DNA of 20,759 nucleotides, from positions 1-20,759 of the forward strand of contig JAUWYU010000010.1 of assembly GCA_030615655.1 (NCBI GenBank), written 5' to 3'. This DNA is from Dehalococcoidia bacterium (GTDB lineage Bacteria > Chloroflexota > Dehalococcoidia > Dehalococcoidales > RBG-16-60-22). This document shows positions 13,782 to 20,759 of the stretch, one piece after another; the first letter of the stretch is position 1, and each line of letters begins with the position of its first letter. The notes under the pieces are model-generated. The model saw nothing but the letters and a program-made list of their open reading frames with translations. It had not been told where the DNA came from and searched no databases. Both the position numbers and the translations under genes were made by a program.

Positions 13782-15704
13782 CTACTTATTCCCCCTTACC
13801 AGAACCCTCTCTGCCTCCGGGACAGGTGCCGGCACCGGTTCCCCCGAAATCTTCTTAACCGCGCGAAAGCGGGTCGGACAGACGTCAAAGCAGGTGCCAC
13901 ACCGCGTGCACTTCTCCTGGTCGATAATATGAATCAGACCCTTGCCGCCGCTGATAGCCGAAACAGGGCATTCTCGACCGCAAATCATGCAGGCTTTACA
14001 CTTATCCGGGTCGATATGATACGATATTAACTCCTTGCAAACCAGGGCCGGGCATCTTTTCTCCTCAATATGAGCTTCATATTCATCACGAAAATAATTA
14101 ATGGTGGTCAGCACCGGGTTAGGCGCCGTCTGTCCCAGAGCGCAAAGGGACGCCTTTTTCATTACCCGGGACAGCCCTTCCAGAAGCTCGATATCTCCTT
14201 GCTTGCCCCGGCCGCCGACGATATCATTCAGTATTTCCCGCATGTGCTTCAGTCCCTCACGGCAGGGGACACATTTACCGCAGGACTCGTCGCAGAGGAA
14301 ATCAATAAAATAGCGGGCCACGTCCACCACGCAGGTATCCTCGTCCATGACAATCATGCCGCCGGAGCCCATCATCGAGTCCAGCTTGGTCAACTCGTCA
14401 AAATCAACCGACGCATCGAGATACTGCTCGGGAATCATGCCCCCCGAAGGCCCCCCGGTCTGCACCGCCTTGAACTTCTTGCCGCCGGGGATGCCACCGC
14501 CGATATCATAAATGATACTGCGCAGGGTAACACCCATGGGCACTTCCACCAGTCCGGTATTATTCACCTTGCCCACCAGCGAGAAAATCTTGGTGCCCTT
14601 GCTCCCTTCCGTACCGATGGAGCGGAACCAGTCGGCACCTCTGTCAATGATAAGTGGCACGTTGGCCCACGTCTCGACATTATTGAGGTTGCTCGGCTTG
14701 TCCCAGACGCCGCTTACCGCCGTTCTGATATACTTCGGCCTCGGCTCGCCCACCCTGCCTTCGATGGCCGTCATCAGCGCGCTGGACTCACCGGAGACAA
14801 AAGCCCCGGCCCCGCGATGGACATCAATTACAAAATCAAAGCCCGAGCCAAGGATATTCTTACCAAGCAAGCCGTATTCCCCGGCCTGCTTGATGGCGAT
14901 ATTGATGTTTTCCACGGCCAGCGGGTATTCCTGCCGCACGTAGACGAAACCTTCGTGAGAGCCGATAGCGTAAGCGCCGATGACGAGGCCCTCGATCACG
15001 CTGTGGGGATTGCCCTCAAGTAGACTTCTGTCCATGAAAGCCCCGGGGTCACCTTCATCGGCATTGACGATGACATATTTGGGCTCGCCGGGGGCGTCCC
15101 GGGTTGTCTTCCATTTGGCACCGGCCGGGAAGCCGCCGCCGCCCCGCCCTCTCAGGTTGGCCTTATCCACCTCTTCCATAACCTGCTCTGGTGTCATAGC
15201 GCAGAGGGCCTTAGCCAGAGCCTTATACCCACCCAGAGCGATGTAATCATCAATACTCCGGGGGTCTATCTTGATGTTCTGACCAATAAGAAGTCTATGT
15301 TGATTTTTATAAAATGGGATTTCGGACTCATAAGTCGATTTCTCGCCGGTAGTCGGGTCGATGTAAAGTAGCCGGTCGATAACCTTCTTCTCCTTTATGG
15401 TCTGGGAGATAATTTCCGGGACATCCTCAGGCTGCACCTGGAGATAACATATCTCTTCAGGATAAATAACTACAATCGGCCCCCTCTCACAGAAGCCGGG
15501 GCAGCCTGTTTCCTTAATATCCACATCTAGTTTTAAACCCTGCTTCTCGACTTCCTGTTTGAAGACGGTTACAACTTTAGCGGCACCGCAGGCAAGACAG
15601 CCGATACCGGCACAAATGGCAATACAGGGCTTATTCGGGTCCCTCTCGGACAATATCTGCTGTCTGAGTCCCTCTAATTCCTTAGGTGAGTTCACTCGTG
15701 CCAT
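13782..15704 (-). CDS. NuoF-like NADH-binding subunit, copy 2 (Hdr-linked)
   Basis: A 640-residue soluble NuoF/HydB/HndC-type flavoprotein with the same domain order as copy 1: thioredoxin-like [2Fe-2S] domain (C31, C36, C68, C72), FMN/NADH core (NLRGRGGGGFPAGAKW at 183-198, DEGDPGAFMDR at 216-226), 4Fe-4S ligands C475/C478/C481 and C521, and two C-terminal ferredoxin motifs (C569/C572/C575/C579, C599/C602/C605/C609). The ATG at 15704 is preferred because GAGGGG precedes it by four bases; a TTG at 15716 that overlaps the upstream stop is the alternative. It lies between nuoE copy 2 and the NuoG-HdrA fusion, so its NADH-derived electrons probably enter the Hdr-type complex. The two NuoF copies share long identical-looking blocks such as EYEAHI and EKRCPA, which points to an old duplication. 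Confidence 0.93.
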   Translation of the reverse strand: MARVNSPKELEGLRQQILSERDPNKPCIAICAGIGCLACGAAKVVTVFKQEVEKQGLKLDVDIKETGCPGFCERGPIVVIYPEEICYLQVQPEDVPEIISQTIKEKKVIDRLLYIDPTTGEKSTYESEIPFYKNQHRLLIGQNIKIDPRSIDDYIALGGYKALAKALCAMTPEQVMEEVDKANLRGRGGGGFPAGAKWKTTRDAPGEPKYVIVNADEGDPGAFMDRSLLEGNPHSVIEGLVIGAYAIGSHEGFVYVRQEYPLAVENINIAIKQAGEYGLLGKNILGSGFDFVIDVHRGAGAFVSGESSALMTAIEGRVGEPRPKYIRTAVSGVWDKPSNLNNVETWANVPLIIDRGADWFRSIGTEGSKGTKIFSLVGKVNNTGLVEVPMGVTLRSIIYDIGGGIPGGKKFKAVQTGGPSGGMIPEQYLDASVDFDELTKLDSMMGSGGMIVMDEDTCVVDVARYFIDFLCDESCGKCVPCREGLKHMREILNDIVGGRGKQGDIELLEGLSRVMKKASLCALGQTAPNPVLTTINYFRDEYEAHIEEKRCPALVCKELISYHIDPDKCKACMICGRECPVSAISGGKGLIHIIDQEKCTRCGTCFDVCPTRFRAVKKISGEPVPAPVPEAERVLVRGNK

Positions 15705-15712
15705 AGTTCCCC

Positions 15713-16165
15713 TCAATCATAGTCCTTCAAGACCGCTGCAACCTTCGCCGGCGTCATCTTGCCGTGATAATCCTTATCCACCAGCATTACCGGTCCCAGC
15801 GCGCAGCAGCCCAGGCAATTAACCCTTTGCAGGGTAAACTGCATATCTTCGGTCGTTTCGCCAGTCTTGATTCCCAGGCTATCTTCCACCTTATCGATAA
15901 TCCTGGTAGCGCCGCGCACGTGGCAGGCGGTACCCAGGCATACATTGACGACATGCCGGCCTCGCGGCGTCAGGCTCATAGCCTTATAGAAGCTGGCCAC
16001 GCGGTATATCTGACTTAGCGGAATATTGAGCCTTTCACTCACGCATTGTATGGCTTCCCTGGGAATCCAGCTGAACTCACCCTGTATATCCAGGAGCAAC
16101 TGTATCAAAACCGACGACTGAGCCGGGTATTTATCTATAATTTCATCAACCTTCACTGGCTCCAT
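15713..16165 (-). CDS. NuoE-like [2Fe-2S] subunit, copy 2
   Basis: A 150-residue thioredoxin-like [2Fe-2S] protein of the NuoE/HydC/HndA family. Ligands are C76 and C81 (CLGTACHVRG) and C117 and C121 (CLGCC, where C120 is an extra cysteine). The ATG at 16165 has GGGGAG six bases upstream and is preferred over an ATG at 16171 that would lie directly on that site. The gene overlaps the end of the HdrA N-terminal gene by about 20 bases and precedes nuoF copy 2 by eight bases, so it is translationally coupled to both. Its position between the two halves of HdrA is the notable point. Confidence 0.93.
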   Translation of the reverse strand: MEPVKVDEIIDKYPAQSSVLIQLLLDIQGEFSWIPREAIQCVSERLNIPLSQIYRVASFYKAMSLTPRGRHVVNVCLGTACHVRGATRIIDKVEDSLGIKTGETTEDMQFTLQRVNCLGCCALGPVMLVDKDYHGKMTPAKVAAVLKDYD

Positions 16166-16967
16166 TACCATCTCCCCGATTTATCTGAGGTAAATATCGC
16201 ACCGGGCAATTCTCGGTGCACTCCCCGCAGCCGGTACACTTGTCCAGGTCGACATACCTGGCTTTCTTCCTGATTTTCACCTTGAAGTTGCCGACATAGC
16301 CGGAGACCTCTTCTATCTCGCTCCAGGTAAGCAACTGAATATTAGGATGAGAGCCTACCAGAGTCATCTTCGGGGTCAGAATACAGGCGGAACAATCAAG
16401 GGTAGGGAAGGTCTTGTCCAGCTGCGCCATGTGTCCGCCGATACTGGGAGTCTTCTCGACCAGGTAGACCTTATTCCCGGAGTCGGCAATCTTGAGGGCC
16501 GCCTGAATGCCGGCGATACCACCGCCAACTACGAGAGTATCGGGATTGACGGGGACCTCTCGTGTCTCCAGCGGCTCATGATAATAGACCCGCCTCACGG
16601 CAGCGGCGACCAGCGCCTTGGCTTTCTCGGTGGCCTTCTCCTTGTCCTCGGTTACCCATGAGACATGCTCGCGGATGTTCGCCATCTCGAAGAAATAGGG
16701 ATTCAACCCCGCATCCTGAAGGACGCGGCGGAAAGTGGGCTCATGCATCGTCGGCGAACAGGAAGCCACCACGACACGGTTCAGCCCGTACTCCTGAATA
16801 TCTTTCTTAATCATCTCCTGCCCCGGGTCGGAGCACATGAAACGATAGGCACGCGCTACGACCACCGCTTCCAGACCCCGGGCAAAGCGGGCAACCTCTT
16901 CAACATCCACCATGCCGGCGATATTGCTTCCACAATGACAGATGTAAACACCAATTCTCGGTTCCAC
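16146..16967 (-). CDS. N-terminal half of HdrA (split heterodisulfide reductase subunit A)
   Basis: A 273-residue protein that matches only the first part of HdrA, the FAD-containing bifurcating subunit of heterodisulfide reductase, whose usual length is about 650 residues. Seen: the N-terminal RIGVYICHCGSNIAG, C45 in MCSDPGQ, C70 in ASCSPTMHE, the NIREHVSW block, the dinucleotide-binding VVGGGIAGIQAAL near 146-158, TLDCSACILTPKM with C192 and C195, and one complete 4Fe-4S motif C244/C247/C250/C254. The protein stops shortly after that motif, where full HdrA continues into NEGLSTRKAIYVPF-like sequence; that continuation is found in the fusion gene at 11988-13772. The GTG at 16967 matches the usual HdrA N-terminus and has GGGGG six bases upstream; a GTG at 17009 overlapping the hdrB stop is the alternative. 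No frameshift can explain the split because two complete genes lie between. Confidence 0.92.
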   Translation of the reverse strand: MEPRIGVYICHCGSNIAGMVDVEEVARFARGLEAVVVARAYRFMCSDPGQEMIKKDIQEYGLNRVVVASCSPTMHEPTFRRVLQDAGLNPYFFEMANIREHVSWVTEDKEKATEKAKALVAAAVRRVYYHEPLETREVPVNPDTLVVGGGIAGIQAALKIADSGNKVYLVEKTPSIGGHMAQLDKTFPTLDCSACILTPKMTLVGSHPNIQLLTWSEIEEVSGYVGNFKVKIRKKARYVDLDKCTGCGECTENCPVRYLPQINRGDGNGASEG

Positions 16968-17005
16968 AATCAACCCCCTGCTCCTGGCCGCGAGCCAGTC
17001 GGCAG

Positions 17006-17890
17006 TCACGTAATAACGCGATTCTTTATGTAATCAAGCACCACGCGAGGTGAGACTATATTCGTATTCATCCCCAGCGATTCAGCCTCAATTCCGAGGG
17101 CAAGTCCAATCAACTGGGTGATAAACAGGACCGGCAACTTATAGTCGGTCTTGAAACTTGCGTTGACCCGGCTCTGGTAGGCATCAAGATTCGTCTGGCA
17201 GAGCGGACACGGCGTTACCAGGCACTGAGCGCCGTTTTCGGCGGCACTTTTAAGCAGCTTGTACATCAGCCCCAGTACGTTGCCCTCCTCGGAGAGGGTT
17301 AAAGAGCCGCCGCAGCACCGTGCTTTCAGCGGAAAATCAACGGCCTCCGCACCCAGGCACTCTACCAGCCGGTCAAGCGTGCGGGGAAACTCGGTATCAT
17401 CCAGACCATACTGAGGACGGACCAGCTGGCAGCCGTAGTAGGGGGCTACCCTGAGGCCGTCCAGCCGATTCCTGACTTTATCAGCAATAAACTCAGGGGT
17501 GATATCGTTGACCAAGACGTCCACCAGATGCCTCACCCGCAGACTGCCCTGATACTCCAGACCGGCCACCGCCAGGGCCTCGTTTACCTGTGCCAGCATC
17601 TTCGGGTGTTCCTGCAGGTACCCGTTAGCCCCGGCCAGGGTTACAAAGCAGGAACTGCACGGTGTTACCAGGTCGAACCCTCTCTTCTCCGCCAGCGCCA
17701 GATTGCGGGCGGCCACCACGATGGACTCCTCTTCATCCAGCGAGCCGTACGGTGTCGAGCCGCAGCAGTTCCAGTCCTCAATCTCGACAAGTTCCATGTC
17801 CAGCGGCTCGGCAATAGCCTGCACCGAAAGACCGAGACCCAGACCCGTGCTCTCCGCCGAGCAGCCGGGAAAGTAAGAGTAAAGTTTCAT
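17006..17890 (-). CDS. hdrB: HdrB-like subunit with two CCG (noncubane cluster) domains
   Basis: A 294-residue protein of the HdrB family, the catalytic subunit that reduces disulfides at two noncubane 4Fe-4S clusters. Both cysteine-rich CCG domains are complete: C10, C42, C43, C78, C81 in the first and C154, C192, C193, C228, C231 in the second, with the motifs WNCCGS, CSSC, RCCGG and CPLC. The substrate in bacteria is unknown; methanogen HdrB reduces CoM-S-S-CoB, while bacterial versions may use a different disulfide or another acceptor. The ATG overlaps the hdrC stop by one base (TGATG), and the gene's end abuts hdrA-N. The soluble arrangement indicates a cytosolic HdrABC-type complex rather than membrane HdrDE. 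Confidence 0.94.
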   Translation of the reverse strand: MKLYSYFPGCSAESTGLGLGLSVQAIAEPLDMELVEIEDWNCCGSTPYGSLDEEESIVVAARNLALAEKRGFDLVTPCSSCFVTLAGANGYLQEHPKMLAQVNEALAVAGLEYQGSLRVRHLVDVLVNDITPEFIADKVRNRLDGLRVAPYYGCQLVRPQYGLDDTEFPRTLDRLVECLGAEAVDFPLKARCCGGSLTLSEEGNVLGLMYKLLKSAAENGAQCLVTPCPLCQTNLDAYQSRVNASFKTDYKLPVLFITQLIGLALGIEAESLGMNTNIVSPRVVLDYIKNRVIT

Positions 17891-18612
17891 CAGCCAAATA
17901 TCCCCGGATTACCTTCTTCTATACCTGGTCGTTTCAATATTTTATTCCCCTCCCCCTTCGCCCATTCATAATCTGCCTCTGCCTTCAGCTCCGCTTTGTT
18001 TTTTGTGGCTCTATTTACATAACCTGATGTATCGGGTTGTGCAGCTTTCACATGCTTACCCCTAACTTCCTTAAACTTGCGTATAATCTTGGACAGGTCT
18101 TCCTTACCCTTGATTTTGGTCGATTTCAGCGGCAGCCGTTTATGGCTAAAAAGTTTTATACCTAAAGGCACCACCTTAATAGTAGCTACGGGGTGCTTCA
18201 TCAGCTCAGGGATAATTGAAAGGTAATACTTTATCATCATGCCGAGCTCGTGGACCCGCCCGTTACTCTTAATAGAGCCAACGAAGCTCCGGTACAGGGA
18301 TGGTGTACTGGTTCCCCCAATCTGGAAGCCCTGCTGAGCCGCCAGGCTTTCCAGAGCATGAGCCAGTTCCGTAGGTTTTACACCGCGGGGACAGCGGGCG
18401 GTACAGGTATAGCAGGAAAGGCAGAACCACATGGAATTGCTGGATAACACCTCATCCCGCATCCCGGCCCGTATCATGGCAATTATCTTCCGCGGCGGGT
18501 ATTCCATCGCACCCGCCATCGGGCAGCTACCGGTACAGGTGCCACACTGGATGCAGGCTAGGATATGCTCGCCACCGGGTGTAACTTTGACCTCATCCAG
18601 GAAACCTCTCAT
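17890..18612 (-). CDS. hdrC: HdrC-like 4Fe-4S subunit with long basic C-terminal extension
   Basis: A 240-residue HdrC-type ferredoxin that carries electrons from HdrA to HdrB. Its two 4Fe-4S motifs are C20/C23/C26/C30 and C64/C67/C70/C74, each ending CP as usual. HdrC proteins are commonly about 180-190 residues. Here a lysine-rich stretch from about residue 150 to the end (for example KSTKIKGKEDLSK and RKFKEVRGKH) adds roughly 50 residues that I cannot assign. It is the first gene of the Hdr-Nuo group. There is no Shine-Dalgarno sequence in front of its ATG; a weak promoter-like site lies immediately upstream. It overlaps hdrB by one base. Confidence 0.92.
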   Translation of the reverse strand: MRGFLDEVKVTPGGEHILACIQCGTCTGSCPMAGAMEYPPRKIIAMIRAGMRDEVLSSNSMWFCLSCYTCTARCPRGVKPTELAHALESLAAQQGFQIGGTSTPSLYRSFVGSIKSNGRVHELGMMIKYYLSIIPELMKHPVATIKVVPLGIKLFSHKRLPLKSTKIKGKEDLSKIIRKFKEVRGKHVKAAQPDTSGYVNRATKNKAELKAEADYEWAKGEGNKILKRPGIEEGNPGIFG

Positions 18613-18622
18613 ATCTACTTAA

Positions 18623-18651
18623 ATGTTACCATAAAGCTATTTATTGGGCAA
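18623..18651 (-). promoter_or_regulatory. Weak promoter-like site for hdrC
   Basis: On the - strand TTGCCC (18651-18646) and TAACAT (18628-18623) are 17 bases apart, each matching four of six consensus positions. Ten bases separate the -10 box from the ATG at 18612, so the leader would be only about four bases. The match is weak, but the ATG also lacks a ribosome-binding site, which fits. Confidence 0.35.
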
Positions 18652-18743
18652 ACAGGCCGCGATGGAATTTCCGGTAATTCAACCTTTTGCCGTCGCCCTC
18701 GCTACTATGATAAACTACAGGAGTAAAGCAGAAGGATTTCCTC

Positions 18744-19520
18744 ATGAAAATACTGGTAACCAACGATGACGGCATACTCTCCGAAGGGCTATGGATATTA
18801 GTGCGGGAGCTAAAGAAAATCGCCCGGATAACTGTCGTCGTTCCGGATAGCGAACGGAGCGCTGTCGGTACGGCCGTAAGCCTGTTCCAGCCGCTGCAGG
18901 TGGAAGAAGTCACACCCTTGGTAAGTGGGGTGACTGCCTACACCATAGACGGCACGCCGTCCGACTGCGTTGTCCTGGCGCTGGGCAAACTGGTTAAGGA
19001 CAGAGTAGACCTGGTCGTCTCCGGCATCAACCTCGGCTCAAACCTGGGTGAAGACGTCTATATCTCGGGAACGGTGGGCGCCGCCCTGCAGGGGTATTTC
19101 CGGGGCAGTTCTGCCCTGGCCGTATCGGCACCGCGCAACAGCGATACCGGCCTGGAGACCGCCGCCAGGGCAACGGCCATACTGGCGAAATGTATAACCG
19201 CCTCCCCCCGACCGGCCAGGATTTTCCTCAATATTAACGCGCCCGACCTCCCCCCGGCCGGGATAGTCGGGGCCAAAATCACGCGCCTGGCCCAAACCAG
19301 CCATATCAACACGATTGAGGAAGACGACCATGACCGGCAGAAACATTACCATCTCGTTCGACAGCGGACAGGCGGGTCGGCTAAAAAAGGTACCGACATA
19401 TATGCCAAAGAGCAGGGGTTCATCTCTATTACCCCCCTGTTCACCAGCCTTTACGACAGGCCGCCGCAGCACTTCTTGAAAACATTGTGCGCCGACCTTC
19501 TTCAGCAGTTGCGGAATTGA
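18744..19520 (+). CDS. surE: 5'/3'-nucleotidase SurE
   Basis: SurE is a metal-dependent phosphatase that removes phosphate from nucleoside monophosphates and is linked to stress survival in many bacteria. The 258-residue protein has the family's hallmark blocks: NDDG with metal-binding D8 and D9 at the N-terminus, VVPDSERSAVG around 33-43, GTPSDCV around 72-78, and SGINLGSNLGEDVYISGTVGAA around 93-114, the active-site segment. AGAAGGA lies about seven bases before the ATG. A TATGAT at 18706-18711 is a possible -10 box, without a convincing -35. It is divergent from hdrC and forms a two-gene unit with acpS, 24 bases downstream. Confidence 0.95.
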   Translation: MKILVTNDDGILSEGLWILVRELKKIARITVVVPDSERSAVGTAVSLFQPLQVEEVTPLVSGVTAYTIDGTPSDCVVLALGKLVKDRVDLVVSGINLGSNLGEDVYISGTVGAALQGYFRGSSALAVSAPRNSDTGLETAARATAILAKCITASPRPARIFLNINAPDLPPAGIVGAKITRLAQTSHINTIEEDDHDRQKHYHLVRQRTGGSAKKGTDIYAKEQGFISITPLFTSLYDRPPQHFLKTLCADLLQQLRN

Positions 19521-19544
19521 TAAAAAATAACTTCGGTTTATGCC

Positions 19545-19910
19545 ATGCAGCACTATATTGGTACTGACATAATAGAAATAGCCCGCATCAGGCAGGCAAT
19601 GGACCGCTGGGGAAAGCGCTTTCTCCACCGGGTGTATACTGAAGCCGAGCTCAATATGTATGACCGCAGGCCCCATTCACTGGCCGCTGTCTTCGCCAGC
19701 AAGGAGGCGGTTATGAAAGTGCTGGGCACGGGCGCCAGGGGCGTCGGCTGGCGGGACATTGAGACATGTCACCACCCGAGCGGCAAACCGTTTATCAAAC
19801 TCAACGGCAGAGCTAAAAAAGAGGCGGACAAACTGGGGATAAAGGAAATTGACGTCAGCCTTGCCCACTCCAGAGAGTATGCCACCGCCACCGCCATCGG
19901 CACAACCTAG
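19545..19910 (+). CDS. acpS: Holo-[acyl-carrier-protein] synthase AcpS
   Basis: AcpS attaches the 4'-phosphopantetheine arm of coenzyme A to acyl carrier protein, activating it for fatty acid synthesis. The 121-residue length is normal. Visible motifs: GTDIIEIARI at 6-15 with the magnesium ligand D8, FASKEAVMKVLGTG around 50-63 with the second ligand E54, and the C-terminal LAHSREYATA around 106-115. No Shine-Dalgarno sequence precedes the ATG, so translation may depend on coupling to surE. Its TAG stop shares the palindrome CTAG with the stop of the convergent amidohydrolase gene. Confidence 0.95.
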   Translation: MQHYIGTDIIEIARIRQAMDRWGKRFLHRVYTEAELNMYDRRPHSLAAVFASKEAVMKVLGTGARGVGWRDIETCHHPSGKPFIKLNGRAKKEADKLGIKEIDVSLAHSREYATATAIGTT

Positions 19911-20759
19911 CCCTCCCAGACCACCTCCCCACCGATAATCGTCATCTCTACTTTAATATCCTTAATCTGCTCCGGCGGCACCTGAGTCGGGTCACCACTC
20001 AGGACGACGATGTCAGCCAGCTTGCCCGGTGTGATAGAGCCCTTTATGTCCTCCTCAAAAGAAGCGTAGGCAGCATTGACGGTATACATCGCCAGGGCCT
20101 GACTTACGGAAACGGCTTCTTCGGGCAGAAGCACCTGCCCGGACGCAGCTTTCCGGGTAACTGCCCCGTATATCCCCACCAGCGGATTAATCGGTATCAC
20201 CGGGGCATCCGAGGCGGCGGCCACAACCAGTCCGCTTTCCAGGGGCGATTTTATACGGTACAGCCAGGTCAACCGGCTGGGTGCCACTGTGGCCAGATAT
20301 CGCTCGCCGCTGTAATAGATAGTCGAGGGATGGCTAACGATAACCGCCTCCAGTTTTTTCAGCCGCTCCAGGAGATGCGGAGGGCACTCGCTGCAATGCT
20401 CGATGCGGTGGCGCCTCCCGGTAACAGGAAGATAGCCGTCAGCATACTCAAGGGCAGTGACAGCAGCCTCGATTGCGCTTTCTGTAATAGCATGGAACGC
20501 CAGCTGAAAGCCTGCCCGGTGGCAGTCAAGGACCAGCCGATTGAGTTCTTCCTGACTAAACTTCCCCTGCCCCGCCGGTTCGCCCACCATTACCTTAACG
20601 GCCCCCATCCGCAGATGGCTGTCGCCTGACCCTGTGATTAAACCCGCCTCCTGAAACTGGTGTCGGGTTTCAGGCCCCGCCATCATTGATACACGACTGC
20701 ACAGTTTGCCCGCATCTTTATACTTACGGACAATCTGCCACCGGCTGCGGTCATTTCTA
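19907..20759 (-). CDS. YtcJ-like amidohydrolase, partial (N-terminus beyond the right edge)
   Basis: The frame is open to the right edge, giving the C-terminal 283 residues of a metal-dependent hydrolase of the amidohydrolase superfamily (Amidohydro_3/YtcJ type, normally about 530-560 residues). Seen: QLAFHAITESA and RHRIEHCSECPP, the two late histidine motifs; SDAPVIPINPL with the catalytic aspartate; and the C-terminal GSITPGKLADIVVLSGDP strand that closes the small beta domain. The N-terminal HxH metal motif and the carboxylated lysine region are outside the window. An internal ATG at 20686 is not the true start because 24 sensible codons precede it without a stop. Substrates of this group are diverse and cannot be named from sequence. 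Confidence 0.9.
   Translation of the reverse strand, partial: RNDRSRWQIVRKYKDAGKLCSRVSMMAGPETRHQFQEAGLITGSGDSHLRMGAVKVMVGEPAGQGKFSQEELNRLVLDCHRAGFQLAFHAITESAIEAAVTALEYADGYLPVTGRRHRIEHCSECPPHLLERLKKLEAVIVSHPSTIYYSGERYLATVAPSRLTWLYRIKSPLESGLVVAAASDAPVIPINPLVGIYGAVTRKAASGQVLLPEEAVSVSQALAMYTVNAAYASFEEDIKGSITPGKLADIVVLSGDPTQVPPEQIKDIKVEMTIIGGEVVWEG

Noticed and set aside
14070..15023. Open frame on the + strand (317 codons) opposite nuoF copy 2
   Set aside because: Antisense to a clear NuoF gene, histidine/alanine-rich translation without domains. The similar frames opposite nuoF copy 1 (9879-10613) and the flx-type genes (4070-4972, 5987-6700) were rejected for the same reason.
11988..16967. Frameshift or sequencing error as the cause of the split HdrA
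   Set aside because: The two halves are separated by complete nuoE and nuoF genes and the second half has its own long NuoG-type N-terminus, start codon and ribosome-binding site.
8754..18612. Benzoyl-CoA reductase class II (Bam) cluster, which also mixes Hdr- and NuoEF-like subunits
   Set aside because: No BamB (tungsten aldehyde oxidoreductase-like) or BamC gene is present in the window, and metVF indicate C1 metabolism.

Overview
The window reads as a piece of chromosome from a strict anaerobe with a very high density of iron-sulfur electron-transfer genes. The combination of methylene-tetrahydrofolate reductase genes (metF, metV), heterodisulfide-reductase-like genes, two NuoE/NuoF modules and an Flx-type NADH module is what one expects of an organism with a Wood-Ljungdahl (C1) pathway and flavin-based electron bifurcation. 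My best guess is an uncultured Chloroflexota (Dehalococcoidia-like) bacterium. That is an inference from gene content and protein flavour, not from a marker gene.

Layout. (1) 1-910, + strand: the tail of an unknown gene and an SDR oxidoreductase. (2) 1016-3261, - strand: queA (tRNA queuosine synthesis) followed by an unusual cysteine-rich ferredoxin-like protein. (3) 3379-6999, + strand: an operon in the order flxD-flxC-flxB-flxA (MvhD-type subunit, two Fe-S proteins, FAD/NAD(P)-binding subunit), then a possible tiny ORF and a small membrane protein, closed by a hairpin at 7000-7034 that can serve both strands. (4) 18612 down to 7104, - strand: hdrC, hdrB, N-terminal half of hdrA, nuoE, nuoF, a fusion of a NuoG-type N-terminus to the C-terminal half of HdrA; then, behind a hairpin and a new promoter-like site, a short NuoG-type ferredoxin, a second nuoE, a second nuoF, metV and metF. 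(5) 18744-19910, + strand: surE and acpS. (6) 19907 to the right edge, - strand: the C-terminal part of a YtcJ-like amidohydrolase.

How the genes may work together. The first half of the large - strand cluster looks like a NADH-linked heterodisulfide-reductase-type bifurcating complex: NuoE/NuoF take electrons from or to NADH, the fusion protein carries them through a NuoG-like Fe-S chain into the HdrA flavin core, and HdrC/HdrB reduce a disulfide or another acceptor. HdrA itself is divided into two genes with nuoE and nuoF between them, and its second half is joined to NuoG. This is the most striking thing in the window. The second half looks like a NADH-linked methylene-tetrahydrofolate reductase: NuoE/NuoF plus a NuoG-like ferredoxin lacking any hydrogenase domain, directly followed by metV and metF. 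The divergent Flx-type operon supplies a second NAD(P)H-oxidising module whose MvhD-like subunit would normally dock on HdrA. No hydrogenase, formate dehydrogenase or benzoyl-CoA reductase catalytic subunit is present in the window.

Intergenic regions are all short (none above 300 bases). Several of the promoter-like sites lie so close to the start codon that leaderless or nearly leaderless mRNAs are plausible. I see no rRNA, tRNA, CRISPR array, insertion sequence or phage gene.
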